A stretch of 41,947 nt of DNA from Candidatus Heteroscillospira lomanii (GTDB taxonomy: Bacteria; Bacillota; Clostridia; Oscillospirales; Oscillospiraceae). The notes beneath the pieces are model-generated. The model did not search any database. It had not been told where the DNA came from and worked only from the letters and a program-made list of their open reading frames with translations. Both the position numbers and the translations under genes were made by a program. Numbering within the stretch: the first letter of the stretch is position 1; each line of letters begins with the position of its first letter. Location of the stretch: contig CAJFRI010000005.1 of NCBI GenBank assembly GCA_904419385.1, forward strand, positions 1 to 41,947, read 5' to 3'. Of this stretch, positions 24,121 through 31,573 are shown in pieces.

Positions 24121-24573
24121 TTATCCCCCTGTTGCCTCTTTTTTATTTAAAGGCGCGACGATGAGTTTTGCGCCTTCAATACTCTCAACGACAACGAGCG
24201 CGCCGGGCTCTATGGCTTCGCCGGTGGCGCTGCGCGCCGTCCACGGGCGGCCCTGGGCCGTGACCGCGCCGGTGGCGGCGATGTTGTCGATGCACTCCGT
24301 GACTATGCACTCAGTCCCGATGAGCCTGTCGGCGTTGGTGGGCTGGCTCTTCTGATTGATATACTTCGCCGCGAGCGGCCTCGTGAGCAGCAGGGCCGCG
24401 ACGGACACGACCGCAAAAATGACTATCTGGAGCCAGAGCTGCGCGCCGAGCTCGCAGGCGATGAGCGCGCCGAGCGCGCCGATGGCGAACCAGATGGAGA
24501 CGAGCCCCACTGTGGCCGCCTCGGCCACGACGAAAACTATGATCGCAACTGTCCAGACTATGTCCATCTGCAT
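24121..24573 (-). CDS. NfeD-like membrane protein (short form)
   Basis: A 150-aa protein with two to three N-terminal transmembrane helices (about residues 5-70) and a C-terminal OB-fold (IGTECIVTECIDNIAATGAV through LIVAPL). It lacks the serine protease domain of long NfeD proteins, so it is the short form. It partners SPFH proteins; the OB domain faces the cytoplasm. Start ATG 24573 after GAGG; ATG 24567 is possible. The SPFH gene follows after 4 nt and purA precedes it by 30 nt, so all three may share the purA promoter. Confidence 0.9.
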   Translation of the reverse strand: MQMDIVWTVAIIVFVVAEAATVGLVSIWFAIGALGALIACELGAQLWLQIVIFAVVSVAALLLTRPLAAKYINQKSQPTNADRLIGTECIVTECIDNIAATGAVTAQGRPWTARSATGEAIEPGALVVVESIEGAKLIVAPLNKKEATGG

Positions 24574-24603
24574 GTGATCACATCCTCTCAGATGATGCCG
24601 CGC

Positions 24604-25881
24604 TTATTTGCGATATGTCATATCCTCGCGGCGCGGTCCGGTGGAGACCATTTTGATCGGGACGCCGATCTTGTCCTCGATAAAGTCGACATAGGCTCTC
24701 GCCTCGGCGGGCAGCTCGGAGTACTCCTTGCAGCCGCGTATGTCGCATTTCCAGCCGGGCAGGGTGGTGTAGACCGGCTTTGCCCTGTCGAGCAGGGGGG
24801 TGACGGGGAATTTGTCGTACACCTTGCCGTCGATCTCATAGCCGGTGCAGACTTTGATCTCGTCGAGGTAGCCGAGCACATCGATGGCGGTGAGCACGGC
24901 CTCGGTCGCGCCCTGCATGCGGCAGCCGTATTCGGTGGCGACTGCGTCGAACCAGCCGACGCGGCGCGGACGGCCGGTCGTGGCGCCGTACTCGCCCTTG
25001 TCGCCTCCGCGGCGCCTGAGCTCATCGGCCTCCTCACCGTGCAGCTCGCTGACGAAGTCGCCTCCGCCGACGGCGCTGGAGTAGGCCTTGGTGACGCAGA
25101 TTATGTCGGAGATCTCCTTCGGCGACACACCGACGCCGACGCAGCCGAAAGCGGCCAGGGTGTGCGAGGAGGTGACCATCGGGTAGATGCCGAAGTCGGG
25201 GTCCTTGAGAGTGCCGAGCTGGCCCTCGAACAGGACGCGCTTGCCCTCCCTGAGAGCCTCCTGCACTATCTCGGCGGCGTTGCCGACGTAGGGACGGATG
25301 AGCTCGCGCTGCTCGGCCATCTCTCTGTAGAGCGCCTCGGGATCGAGCGGGTCCCTGTGGTACAGGTGGACTATGACGGGGTTTTTCAGGTCGCAGACTT
25401 TCTGCAGGCGCTCGCGGAGTATCGCGTCGTCGAACAGCTCGCAGACCTGGAAGCCGATCTTTGCGTATTTGTCAGAATAAAACGGGGCGATGCCGCTCTT
25501 GGTGGAGCCAAAGCTCTTGCCGGCGAGGCGGGCCTCCTCGTACTCGTCCATCATCGGATGATACGGCATGACGACCTGCGCGCGCTCGGAGACGACGAGT
25601 TTCGGCTGCGGCACTCCGCGGCTGAGCAGTTCCTTGACCTCGGCATCGAGCTTGCGGATATCGAGGGCAACGCCGTTGCCCACTATGTTGGTGATATGGG
25701 GGAAGAAAACGCCGGAGGGGAGAGTGTGCAGGGCGAACTTTCCGTAATTATTTATAATTGTATGCCCCGCATTTGCGCCGCCCTGAAAACGGATGACTAT
25801 ATCAGAGTCCTCGGCGAGCATGTCGGTTATCTTGCCTTTGCCCTCATCGCCCCAGTTGGCGCCCACGATAGCTTTTATCAT
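24604..25881 (-). CDS. purA: Adenylosuccinate synthetase
   Basis: A 425-aa enzyme that couples IMP and aspartate with GTP to give adenylosuccinate, the first AMP-specific step. The GDEGKGK P-loop lies at about residues 10-16 (GANWGDEGKGKITD), followed by GGANAGHTI, the catalytic His. VLFEGQLGTLKD, YGATTGRPRR and STGPRREDM complete the signatures. The length is normal. The start is ATG 25881; AAGG is a modest ribosome site, and an upstream in-frame extension has no support. A small perfect hairpin (25897-25910) lies just before the ribosome site. Confidence 0.96.
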   Translation of the reverse strand: MIKAIVGANWGDEGKGKITDMLAEDSDIVIRFQGGANAGHTIINNYGKFALHTLPSGVFFPHITNIVGNGVALDIRKLDAEVKELLSRGVPQPKLVVSERAQVVMPYHPMMDEYEEARLAGKSFGSTKSGIAPFYSDKYAKIGFQVCELFDDAILRERLQKVCDLKNPVIVHLYHRDPLDPEALYREMAEQRELIRPYVGNAAEIVQEALREGKRVLFEGQLGTLKDPDFGIYPMVTSSHTLAAFGCVGVGVSPKEISDIICVTKAYSSAVGGGDFVSELHGEEADELRRRGGDKGEYGATTGRPRRVGWFDAVATEYGCRMQGATEAVLTAIDVLGYLDEIKVCTGYEIDGKVYDKFPVTPLLDRAKPVYTTLPGWKCDIRGCKEYSELPAEARAYVDFIEDKIGVPIKMVSTGPRREDMTYRK

Positions 25882-25896
25882 GACACTTACCTTTCT

Positions 25897-25910
25897 GCAG
25901 CTAAAGCTGC
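25897..25910 (-). other. Small hairpin in purA leader
   Basis: GCAGC-TAAA-GCTGC, a 5-bp hairpin within the 5' leader, directly upstream of the Shine-Dalgarno. It could modulate translation; no riboswitch is recognised. Confidence 0.4.
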
Positions 25911-25926
25911 GCATAATTACTATTTT

Positions 25927-25955
25927 ATTGTATAACAACGCACCCGCTTTTGCAA
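25927..25955 (-). promoter_or_regulatory. Promoter of purA-nfeD-SPFH
   Basis: Minus strand: TTGCAA (25955-25950), 17 bp, TACAAT (25932-25927). Confidence 0.75.
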
Positions 25956-25969
25956 CCGCAAATTAGGGC

Positions 25970-25998
25970 TTTACTTTCACGATTTAGTGCTGTAATAT
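25970..25998 (+). promoter_or_regulatory. Promoter of yerC-methyltransferase-hslO
   Basis: TTTACT at 25970-25975, 17 bp, TAATAT at 25993-25998. Confidence 0.7.
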
Positions 25999-26028
25999 AC
26001 TTGTAAACGAATGAAACGGAGGCGCGTT

Positions 26029-26340
26029 ATGAACAAGCATGTAAAAAAGCCGCGCAATCTCGATATGTATAAGGCCATCCTCACGCTCCGGACCGTCGAG
26101 GAGTGCATGGATTTCTTTGACGATCTCTGTACGGTGACGGAACTGCAGTCGATGGAGCAGCGCTATCAGGTCGCGGCCCTGCTCGACAAAGGGCTGATTT
26201 ACAACGACATACTCGAGCAGACCGGCGCCTCGAGCGCCACCATCAGCCGGGTCAACCGCAGCCTGCAGTACGGCGCCGGCGGATACGCCGTCGCTTTCAA
26301 GCGCATGGAGGAGCAGGCCGGACAGGAGGATGGGGAGTGA
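26029..26340 (+). CDS. YerC/YecD family TrpR-related regulator
   Basis: A 103-aa protein of the TrpR superfamily, with the core TVTELQSMEQRYQVAALLDK and the helix-turn-helix YNDILEQTGASSATISRVNR. YerC-type proteins are common in Firmicutes and their role is not settled. The start is ATG 26029 after GGAGGCGCG; the ATG at 26011 precedes this site. The last 4 nt overlap the methyltransferase start (GTGA). The regulator may control its own operon, but no operator was found. Confidence 0.92.
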   Translation: MNKHVKKPRNLDMYKAILTLRTVEECMDFFDDLCTVTELQSMEQRYQVAALLDKGLIYNDILEQTGASSATISRVNRSLQYGAGGYAVAFKRMEEQAGQEDGE

Positions 26341-27080
26341 GCCGGGCGTATTCCGGGCTCGCCGGGCAGTACGACGCATTCACCGGCGATGTGCCCTACT
26401 CCGAGTTTGCCGATTTCTATGAGAGCGTGTTCCGCTCAAGGTCGGAGCGGCCGCGCCTGCTGCTCGACCTCGCCTGCGGCACCGGGACGCTCGCGCTGGA
26501 GATGACGCGGCGCGGCTATGAGCTCATCGCTGCCGACGGCTCTGCCGATATGCTGTCGGAGGCCGCGTGCAAGCTCGCCGGCAGCGGCGCGCTTATCCTC
26601 TGCCAGCCGATGACCGAGCTCGATCTGTACGGCACTGTCGACGCCGTCTATTCCAGCCTCGACAGTTTCAACTATCTCAGCCCCGGAGAATTGCCCGAGG
26701 TGCTGCGCCGCCTGGCGCTGTTCACCGCTCCCGGAGGGCTTCTCATATTCGACGTAAATACGCCGGAGCGCTTCCGCTCGCTCGACGGCTTGATCTCGGT
26801 CGACGAGAGCGACGGCGCGCTGTGCCTCTGGCGGGCTGATTTCGACGAGGAAGAGGGCTGCCTCGTCTACGGCATGGACCTCTTCACGCGCTCCGGCAGC
26901 CTCTGGCGGCGCGAGCAGGAGGAGCATGTGGAATATGCCCACGGCCTCGATTGGCTCAGGCATGAGCTCGAGCAGGCCGGTTTCTACGATATAGAGGTCG
27001 TGAAAGGGCCTCAGGCCGATGCGGGAAGGGTGTTCTTCATCTCGCGCAACGGCGGGAAGGGAATGAAAAACGATGGGTGA
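26337..27080 (+). CDS. Class I SAM-dependent methyltransferase
   Basis: A 247-aa small-molecule or RNA methyltransferase with motif I at LLLDLACGTGTLALEM, motif II acidic loop at LIAADGSADML, and VYSSLDSFNYL as motif IV region. It begins YDAFTGDVPYSEFADFYE, as in a common Firmicutes clade of uncharacterised methyltransferases. Start GTG 26337 overlaps the previous stop, with AGGAGGA upstream. It overlaps hslO by 8 nt. Substrate unknown. Confidence 0.9.
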   Translation: MSRAYSGLAGQYDAFTGDVPYSEFADFYESVFRSRSERPRLLLDLACGTGTLALEMTRRGYELIAADGSADMLSEAACKLAGSGALILCQPMTELDLYGTVDAVYSSLDSFNYLSPGELPEVLRRLALFTAPGGLLIFDVNTPERFRSLDGLISVDESDGALCLWRADFDEEEGCLVYGMDLFTRSGSLWRREQEEHVEYAHGLDWLRHELEQAGFYDIEVVKGPQADAGRVFFISRNGGKGMKNDG

Positions 27081-27975
27081 GATCATCCGCGCCGTCTCCG
27101 GCGACGAGACGGTGAAAATTTCTGTGATAGAGGCGCGCGACATTGCCGAGCGCGCCAGAGCCATACACGACATGAGCCCGACCGCAGCCGCGGCCATGGG
27201 CCGCGCCCTCTGCGCCGCGTCCATACTCGGCGACCTGCTCAAAGAGGACAAAGCTTCCGTCACCCTGCGCATAAACGGCGGCGGCCCGGCCGGAACGGTC
27301 ATGGCCGTCTCCGACTCGAACGGAAACGTGCGCGGTTATGTGCAGGACCCGCATGCAGACCTGCCGACCCGCGCCGACGGCAAGCTCGACGTCGGCGGCC
27401 TTGTCGGGAAAAACGGCATGCTCACGGTAAGCCGCGACTTCGGCTTCGGCGAGCCGTACATAGGAAGCACCGAACTCGTCAGCGGCGAGATAGCCGAGGA
27501 CTTCACCGCCTATTACTGCGAGAGCGAGCAGGTCCCGGCCGCATGCGGCCTCGGCGTGCTCATAGATACGGACAAGACCGTGCTGTCCGCCGGAGGATTC
27601 CTCGTGCAGCTTATGCCCGGCGCGGCGGATGACGCCGTAAGCGCGCTGGAGGCGAACATCGCCGCCATGCCGCCCGTGTCGGAGCTTGCCCGCAGCGGGG
27701 CGGAGGCGATAGTCGGCTGCGTGCTGCGCGGCATGGAGCCGCGTATACTGGAGCGCCACCCGGCGGAGTACCGCTGCTATTGCAGCCGCGAGCGTGTGCA
27801 GCGCGCGATCGAGAGCATAGGCGTCGAGGCGCTGGACGACATGGCGCGCTCCGGCGAAGGCGCGGAGGTGAGCTGCCAGTTCTGCGACGCGGTGTACAGA
27901 TTCACGCCCGAGGAAGTGGACAAGATGGCGGAAAAAGCGCGCGAGGCGATAAAAAATGAAAAAGATGAAAAATAG
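27073..27975 (+). CDS. hslO: Redox-regulated holdase chaperone Hsp33
   Basis: A 300-aa chaperone activated by oxidation. The zinc switch is complete: C235-x-C237 (YRCYCSRER) and C268-x-x-C271 (SCQFCDAVY). The N-terminal domain has GPAGTVMAVSDSNGNVRGYV and the typical LxVDxxxxxPYxG-type strand (FGEPYIGSTEL). Start ATG 27073 lies within the end of the methyltransferase gene. In an anaerobe it would protect against oxygen stress. The strong tRNA promoter begins 3 nt after the stop codon. Confidence 0.96.
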   Translation: MGEIIRAVSGDETVKISVIEARDIAERARAIHDMSPTAAAAMGRALCAASILGDLLKEDKASVTLRINGGGPAGTVMAVSDSNGNVRGYVQDPHADLPTRADGKLDVGGLVGKNGMLTVSRDFGFGEPYIGSTELVSGEIAEDFTAYYCESEQVPAACGLGVLIDTDKTVLSAGGFLVQLMPGAADDAVSALEANIAAMPPVSELARSGAEAIVGCVLRGMEPRILERHPAEYRCYCSRERVQRAIESIGVEALDDMARSGEGAEVSCQFCDAVYRFTPEEVDKMAEKAREAIKNEKDEK

Positions 27976-27978
27976 CGC

Positions 27979-28007
27979 TTGACAATATTGGCAGCCTTTA
28001 GTATAAT
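27979..28007 (+). promoter_or_regulatory. Promoter of tRNA array
   Basis: TTGACA at 27979-27984, 17 bp, TATAAT at 28002-28007: full consensus. Confidence 0.92.
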
Positions 28008-28036
28008 AACAAAGCCGTCGCAGTTCGGCGGCTTTT

Positions 28037-28112
28037 GGGAGCATAGCTCAGCTGGGAGAGCACATGCCTTACAAGCATGGGGTCACAGGTTCGAGCCCTG
28101 TTGTTCCCACCA
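28037..28112 (+). tRNA. tRNA-Val (TAC)
   Basis: Acceptor GGGAGCA pairs with TGTTCCC; anticodon stem CATGC/GCATG encloses TAC; T-arm has GGTTCGAGC. CCA is encoded. First tRNA of the array. Confidence 0.97.
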
Positions 28113-28118
28113 GGAAAT

Positions 28119-28195
28119 GGCCCAGTAGTTCAGTTGGTTAGAACGCCAGCCTGTCACGCTGGAGGTCGACGGTTCGAGCCCGTTCTGGGTCGCCA
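28119..28195 (+). tRNA. tRNA-Asp (GTC)
   Basis: Acceptor GGCCCAG/CTGGGTC, anticodon stem CCAGC/GCTGG around GTC, T-arm GGTTCGAGCC, discriminator G, CCA encoded. Confidence 0.97.
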
Positions 28196-28198
28196 TTA

Positions 28199-28223
28199 CC
28201 GCGCCGGTGTGCAGCCGGCGCGG
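28199..28223 (+). other. Intergenic hairpin between tRNA-Asp and tRNA-Phe
   Basis: Exact 9-bp arms CCGCGCCGG and CCGGCGCGG with a 7-nt loop. There is no T-run, so it is more likely a processing or spacer structure than a terminator. Confidence 0.7.
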
Positions 28224-28232
28224 GATATAAAT

Positions 28233-28308
<76 letters not shown>

Positions 28309-28402
28309 CAATAGAAGAGTGCACTCCTCTCGGGATCGAAAGGCGGCTCTTGGAAACATGCCGGCGGCATGTTTCAACCGCCGTGGCTTTTCAGCGGAAA
28401 AG
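28309..28402. mobile_element. Palindrome-rich segment A following tRNA-Phe (putative mini-element or att scar)
   Basis: A 94-bp non-coding segment between the two copies of the tRNA-Phe 3' end. It holds an 11-bp inverted repeat (28353-28363 with 28365-28375) inside an outer GGCGG/CCGCC pair (28342-28346, 28378-28382), and a second hairpin CTTTTC-AGCG-GAAAAG (28387-28402) that abuts the second copy. Whether it moves is unknown. Confidence 0.5.
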
Positions 28403-28423
28403 CGATTCCGACCGGAGGCACCA
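28403..28423 (+). repeat. Duplicated 3' end of tRNA-Phe (21 nt)
   Basis: Identical to 28288-28308, from the T-loop (CGATTCC) through the acceptor strand and CCA. There is no matching 5' half before it, so it is a remnant, not a tRNA gene. Confidence 0.9.
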
Positions 28424-28426
28424 TAT

Positions 28427-28502
28427 GCGGGCGTAGCTCATCCGGTAGAGCGCCACCTTGCCAAGGTGGAGGTAGCGAGTTCGAGCCTCGTCGCCCGCTC
28501 CA
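28427..28502 (+). tRNA. tRNA-Gly (GCC)
   Basis: Acceptor GCGGGCG/CGCCCGC, anticodon stem CCACC/GGTGG around GCC, discriminator T, CCA encoded. Its last 30 nt (28473-28502) are repeated exactly at 28615-28644. Confidence 0.97.
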
Positions 28503-28614
28503 ATTTCAAGCGGGAGTTTCCGTGGCGAGAGCTCGATGCCTCCACCTGCGCTGCAGGCGCATTTGGAACACGGAGGTGCGGGGCCCTCGCGAAACGGAGT
28601 TTCGCGGGGTGCGA
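28503..28614. mobile_element. Palindrome-rich segment B following tRNA-Gly (putative mini-element or att scar)
   Basis: A 112-bp non-coding segment between the two copies of the tRNA-Gly 3' end. It contains a strong hairpin (28585-28609, CGCGAAAC/GTTTCGCG core) just before the second copy, and CCTGC-GCT-GCAGG further left. AGCGGGAG near its left end can pair with the acceptor strand of the second copy. The layout parallels segment A, but the sequence is different. Confidence 0.5.
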
Positions 28615-28644
28615 TAGCGAGTTCGAGCCTCGTCGCCCGCTCCA
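28615..28644 (+). repeat. Duplicated 3' end of tRNA-Gly (30 nt)
   Basis: Identical to 28473-28502: end of the variable loop, whole T-arm, acceptor strand and CCA. No 5' half precedes it. Confidence 0.9.
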
Positions 28645-28669
28645 TTTTTTCAGCGGAATCGAATATTAC

Positions 28670-28744
28670 GGCGCCATAGCCAAGTGGTAAGGCAGGGGAC
28701 TGCAAATCCCCGACGCCCCGGTTCAAATCCGGGTGGCGCCTCCA
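28670..28744 (+). tRNA. tRNA-Cys (GCA)
   Basis: Acceptor GGCGCCA/TGGCGCC, anticodon stem GGGGA/TCCCC around GCA, discriminator T, CCA encoded. Last tRNA before the terminator. Confidence 0.97.
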
Positions 28745-28747
28745 AAG

Positions 28748-28776
28748 ACGGAGCAGGTCAGCCTGCTCCGTTTTTT
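28748..28776 (+). terminator. Terminator of tRNA array
   Basis: Exact 10-bp arms 28748-28757 and 28762-28771, loop TCAG, then a T-run. Confidence 0.95.
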
Positions 28777-28824
28777 ACATTTGTTGGTTTTTGTTACGGT
28801 TATGTTACAATCGGGCACATGCTG

Positions 28825-28853
28825 TTGACGGGGGGAGGGGGGCGTGATATTAT
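28825..28853 (+). promoter_or_regulatory. Strong promoter of SLH gene 2 with G6-A-G6 spacer
   Basis: TTGACG at 28825-28830, 17 bp, extended TGA-TATTAT (-10 at 28848-28853). The spacer opens with a run of G6-A-G6 (28830-28842). Confidence 0.8.
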
Positions 28854-28859
28854 ACGGAC

Positions 28860-28940
28860 GTAATGTAAAAGGGTTGCTATCGACTGCCCTTTTACGCCAA
28901 AATCTGCCCGAAGTCATGTGCGGGCGAAAAAATCTCTATA
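28860..28940 (+). promoter_or_regulatory. Structured 5' leader of SLH gene 2
   Basis: Two hairpins: GTAAAAGGG/CCCTTTTAC (28865-28873 with 28887-28895) right at the 5' end, and GCCCG/CGGGC (28906-28910 with 28921-28925). A 5'-terminal stem of this kind would stabilise an abundant mRNA. The Shine-Dalgarno AAGGAGG follows. Confidence 0.55.
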
Positions 28941-28956
28941 AGGAGGAAACAATCAC

Positions 28957-31458
28957 ATGAAAAGAACACTCGCACTTGTGCTTGCTCTCGTCATGGCGAT
29001 CGGCCTGATGGCTTTCCCTGTCAGCGCTGACTTCACCGATGACGCAGATATCAAGTACACCGAGGCTGTTGATGTCATGTCCGCTATCGGCGTCATCAAT
29101 GGTTTCGAGGATGGTTCCTTCGATCCTGATGGCTATCTCACTCGTGAGCAGGCCGCCAAGGTCGTTGCGTACCTCATGCTCGGCGCTGAGGATGCCGATG
29201 CGCTGAGCGCTTCCAGCGCTCCGTTCGACGATGTCGCCGCCAACCGCTGGTCCGCCGGCTACATTGCCTACTGTGTCAATGAGGGCATCATCAATGGCCG
29301 CAGTGACACCACCTTCGATCCCACCGGCAACGTCACTGGTTACGAGTTTGCCAAGCTGATGCTCGGCTGCCTCGGCTATGACGGCGCTATCGAGAAGTAC
29401 ACTGGCGCTACCTGGAACATCAACGTTGCCAAGACCGCTCTGACCGTCGGCCTGTTCAGCGGCAACCGCGGCGCCAACTACAACGTCCCCCTCACCCGTG
29501 AGGAGGCCGCTCTGTACGCCTTCAACATGATCCAGGCTGACCTGGTCGACTACGACAACCGTGGTTCCGAGATCGACCTCGGCAATGGCGTCACCATCAA
29601 CACCGGCGCTTCCAAGGCTCAGCCCATCACCTCTGCCAACGAGTATTCTACCATCGATGATGAGCTTGCCGATAAGGACAAGGAGGACAACAACCTCTAT
29701 GTCATCCAGTTCGCTGAGCGCTACTTCGAGGATCTTGAGAAGTCTACTGCTTCTCCCGATGCTTTTGGCCGTCCTTCCGTCAACTGGGAGTATGACAATG
29801 ATGATGTCGGTACTTACTCCGATACCGCTGACATCACCTATACTGTGAAGACTGAGGGCAGGGACATCTATGATGACCTTGGCGAGCCTAGCAAGGGCAC
29901 CTTTGAGATCTGGGTTGATGGTGACGAGAACGCTAAAACCGATATTACTACCGGTGACATTGATGATCTTGATGTTGATGACAAGATCGGTGGAAACGGT
30001 GCTCTGATCGAAGTCTATGAGATGGACAACGATGAGTATCGTATCGTTATTATCAACACCTATGTCGGCGAAATTACTGACTGGATCGAGGCCGACGAGG
30101 ACGACGATGTCAAAGAGGCTGTTACTATTGGAACTGTCAAGGCCGATGCCCCTGTTCCTGGTGACTTTGCTGACGACGGCAATTTCGAGACCACCAAGTT
30201 CGATGAGGACGATGCCGACGACAACACTGTTGTTCTTTACACCGCTGCTAAGAATGATGATGGCAAGTACGAGATCAAGTCTGTCGATGTGGCTGAGATC
30301 GTGACTGCTACCCCGACCCGTTTCACCGCTGGTAAGAGCTTTGTCGCAGGCGGCGAGACCTATAAGTACGCTGATAAATATGTTAAATCCTCTGAGGTTG
30401 GCAAGACTGCAGTCGACAATGATGAGGATATCGACATCTACCTCGACAGCTATGGCTATGTTATCTACACCGATGCCACTGGCTCTGACGATGTCGACTA
30501 TGCTCTTATGATCGGCATCGATGAAAGCGGCGAGGCATTCTCCAAGGATGAGCTGATTGTTAAGCTCCTGCTTGCCAATGGTGAGGTCGTTGTCGCCGAT
30601 GTTGATGAGAAGAACTCTGATGAGGATCTGAAGAGCGGTAGCAAGACTCCCGCTATCGTTTCTTACACTGTCGACAGAGACGATGAGTATGCCATTCATG
30701 TAGAGAGCTCCACTGTTGAGGATGCTTCTGAGCTCAAGGTAACCAAGGGTAGCGCCCGTATCAGCATTGACAACGATGACGATTACACTGCCAACAGCAA
30801 GACCGTGTTCTTCGTTGCTGAGAAGGTTTCCGGCAATAAGGATTCCGATTACGATGCTTACATCGGCTATAAGAATGTTGCTTCTCTGTCCAATCGTAGT
30901 GATGATACCGACTACATCGTTGTGACAGATGGCGATCGCATAGTTGCTCTTTATGTTGCTAACGCCAGAAGTGCCAGCACTTCTTCCGACGATTACGTCG
31001 CTGTTGCTGTTGACGCTAATGCTAGCAAGCAGTACGACTCTGACCTCGGTTACTATTATGAGTTTGACGTTGTCAATGGTGACAGCATCGAGACCATGAT
31101 GTTCTCTGAGAGCCTCGCCAAGACCATGGGTCATGGTGGCTCCAATGACGTCATAGCTGTGCTCTCCAGCATCACTGTTGATGATGAGGGTGTTGTGACT
31201 GACGCTGACATCGAGAAGAACGGTGAGAACGACTTCTACCAGGGCACTGGTACTGGCCGTGTCGAGGATGAGCTGATTACTCTTAATGGCAAGTCTTATG
31301 CTTACGCAGATGACTGTGCTGTTTATAAGATGAATGAGGACGCTGAGTGGAACACTTCTTCCATCAACAGTATCCGCAGCAACGGCAATGATCGTGTCGC
31401 TTACATCCTCGATGAAGATGGTGTTGTTACCAACATCTACATCCGCGAGGTTAAGTAA
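28957..31458 (+). CDS. Large acidic SLH-domain protein, probable major S-layer protein (833 aa)
   Basis: A secreted surface protein: signal peptide at residues 1-24 (MKRTLALVLALVMAIGLMAF, PVSA cut), then three SLH domains at about 25-76, 89-142 and 150-200 (FDDVAANRWSAGYIAYCVNE is the clearest). The following 630 residues are very rich in Asp and Glu, with Val/Thr/Tyr beta-strand patterns and no catalytic motif, as in calcium-binding S-layer assembly domains. It has a near-consensus promoter, a hairpin leader, an optimal ribosome site and codon use that avoids ATA; the base composition is also less GC-rich than neighbours. All suggest abundant expression as the main lattice protein. No linked SLH-wall polymer genes are seen. 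Confidence 0.92.
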   Translation: MKRTLALVLALVMAIGLMAFPVSADFTDDADIKYTEAVDVMSAIGVINGFEDGSFDPDGYLTREQAAKVVAYLMLGAEDADALSASSAPFDDVAANRWSAGYIAYCVNEGIINGRSDTTFDPTGNVTGYEFAKLMLGCLGYDGAIEKYTGATWNINVAKTALTVGLFSGNRGANYNVPLTREEAALYAFNMIQADLVDYDNRGSEIDLGNGVTINTGASKAQPITSANEYSTIDDELADKDKEDNNLYVIQFAERYFEDLEKSTASPDAFGRPSVNWEYDNDDVGTYSDTADITYTVKTEGRDIYDDLGEPSKGTFEIWVDGDENAKTDITTGDIDDLDVDDKIGGNGALIEVYEMDNDEYRIVIINTYVGEITDWIEADEDDDVKEAVTIGTVKADAPVPGDFADDGNFETTKFDEDDADDNTVVLYTAAKNDDGKYEIKSVDVAEIVTATPTRFTAGKSFVAGGETYKYADKYVKSSEVGKTAVDNDEDIDIYLDSYGYVIYTDATGSDDVDYALMIGIDESGEAFSKDELIVKLLLANGEVVVADVDEKNSDEDLKSGSKTPAIVSYTVDRDDEYAIHVESSTVEDASELKVTKGSARISIDNDDDYTANSKTVFFVAEKVSGNKDSDYDAYIGYKNVASLSNRSDDTDYIVVTDGDRIVALYVANARSASTSSDDYVAVAVDANASKQYDSDLGYYYEFDVVNGDSIETMMFSESLAKTMGHGGSNDVIAVLSSITVDDEGVVTDADIEKNGENDFYQGTGTGRVEDELITLNGKSYAYADDCAVYKMNEDAEWNTSSINSIRSNGNDRVAYILDEDGVVTNIYIREVK

Positions 31459-31488
31459 CTCTTACTTAAAACCGCACATACCCCAAGG

Positions 31489-31517
31489 GAGGGAGCTTCG
31501 GCTCCCTCTCTTTTTTT
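31489..31517 (+). terminator. Terminator of SLH gene 2
   Basis: GAGGGAGC (31489-31496), loop TTCG, GCTCCCTC (31501-31508), then a T-run. Confidence 0.93.
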
Positions 31518-31537
31518 GCCCGCGCTTCCGCGCAAAA

Positions 31538-31566
31538 AAACCCGCCGCTCTGTCAGCGGCGGGTTT
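31538..31566 (-). terminator. Terminator of glycosyltransferase gene
   Basis: AAACCCGCCGCT (31538-31549) with its complement (31555-31566), 5-nt loop; on the minus strand a run of T follows. Confidence 0.9.
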
Positions 31567-31573
31567 CGCTTTT

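Noticed and set aside
24574-25935. A 453-residue open frame opposite purA
   Set aside because: Shadow of purA: its boundaries follow those of the real gene and it has no recognisable domain.
28403-28423. A second tRNA-Phe gene
   Set aside because: Only the 3' 21 nt are present. No D-arm or anticodon arm precedes it, so it is a fragment.
28936-31134. A 732-residue open frame antisense to the large SLH gene
   Set aside because: The Ile/Val/Ser/Asp-rich translation is the complement of the repetitive Asp/Val codons of the SLH gene. It has no ribosome site and no known motif.
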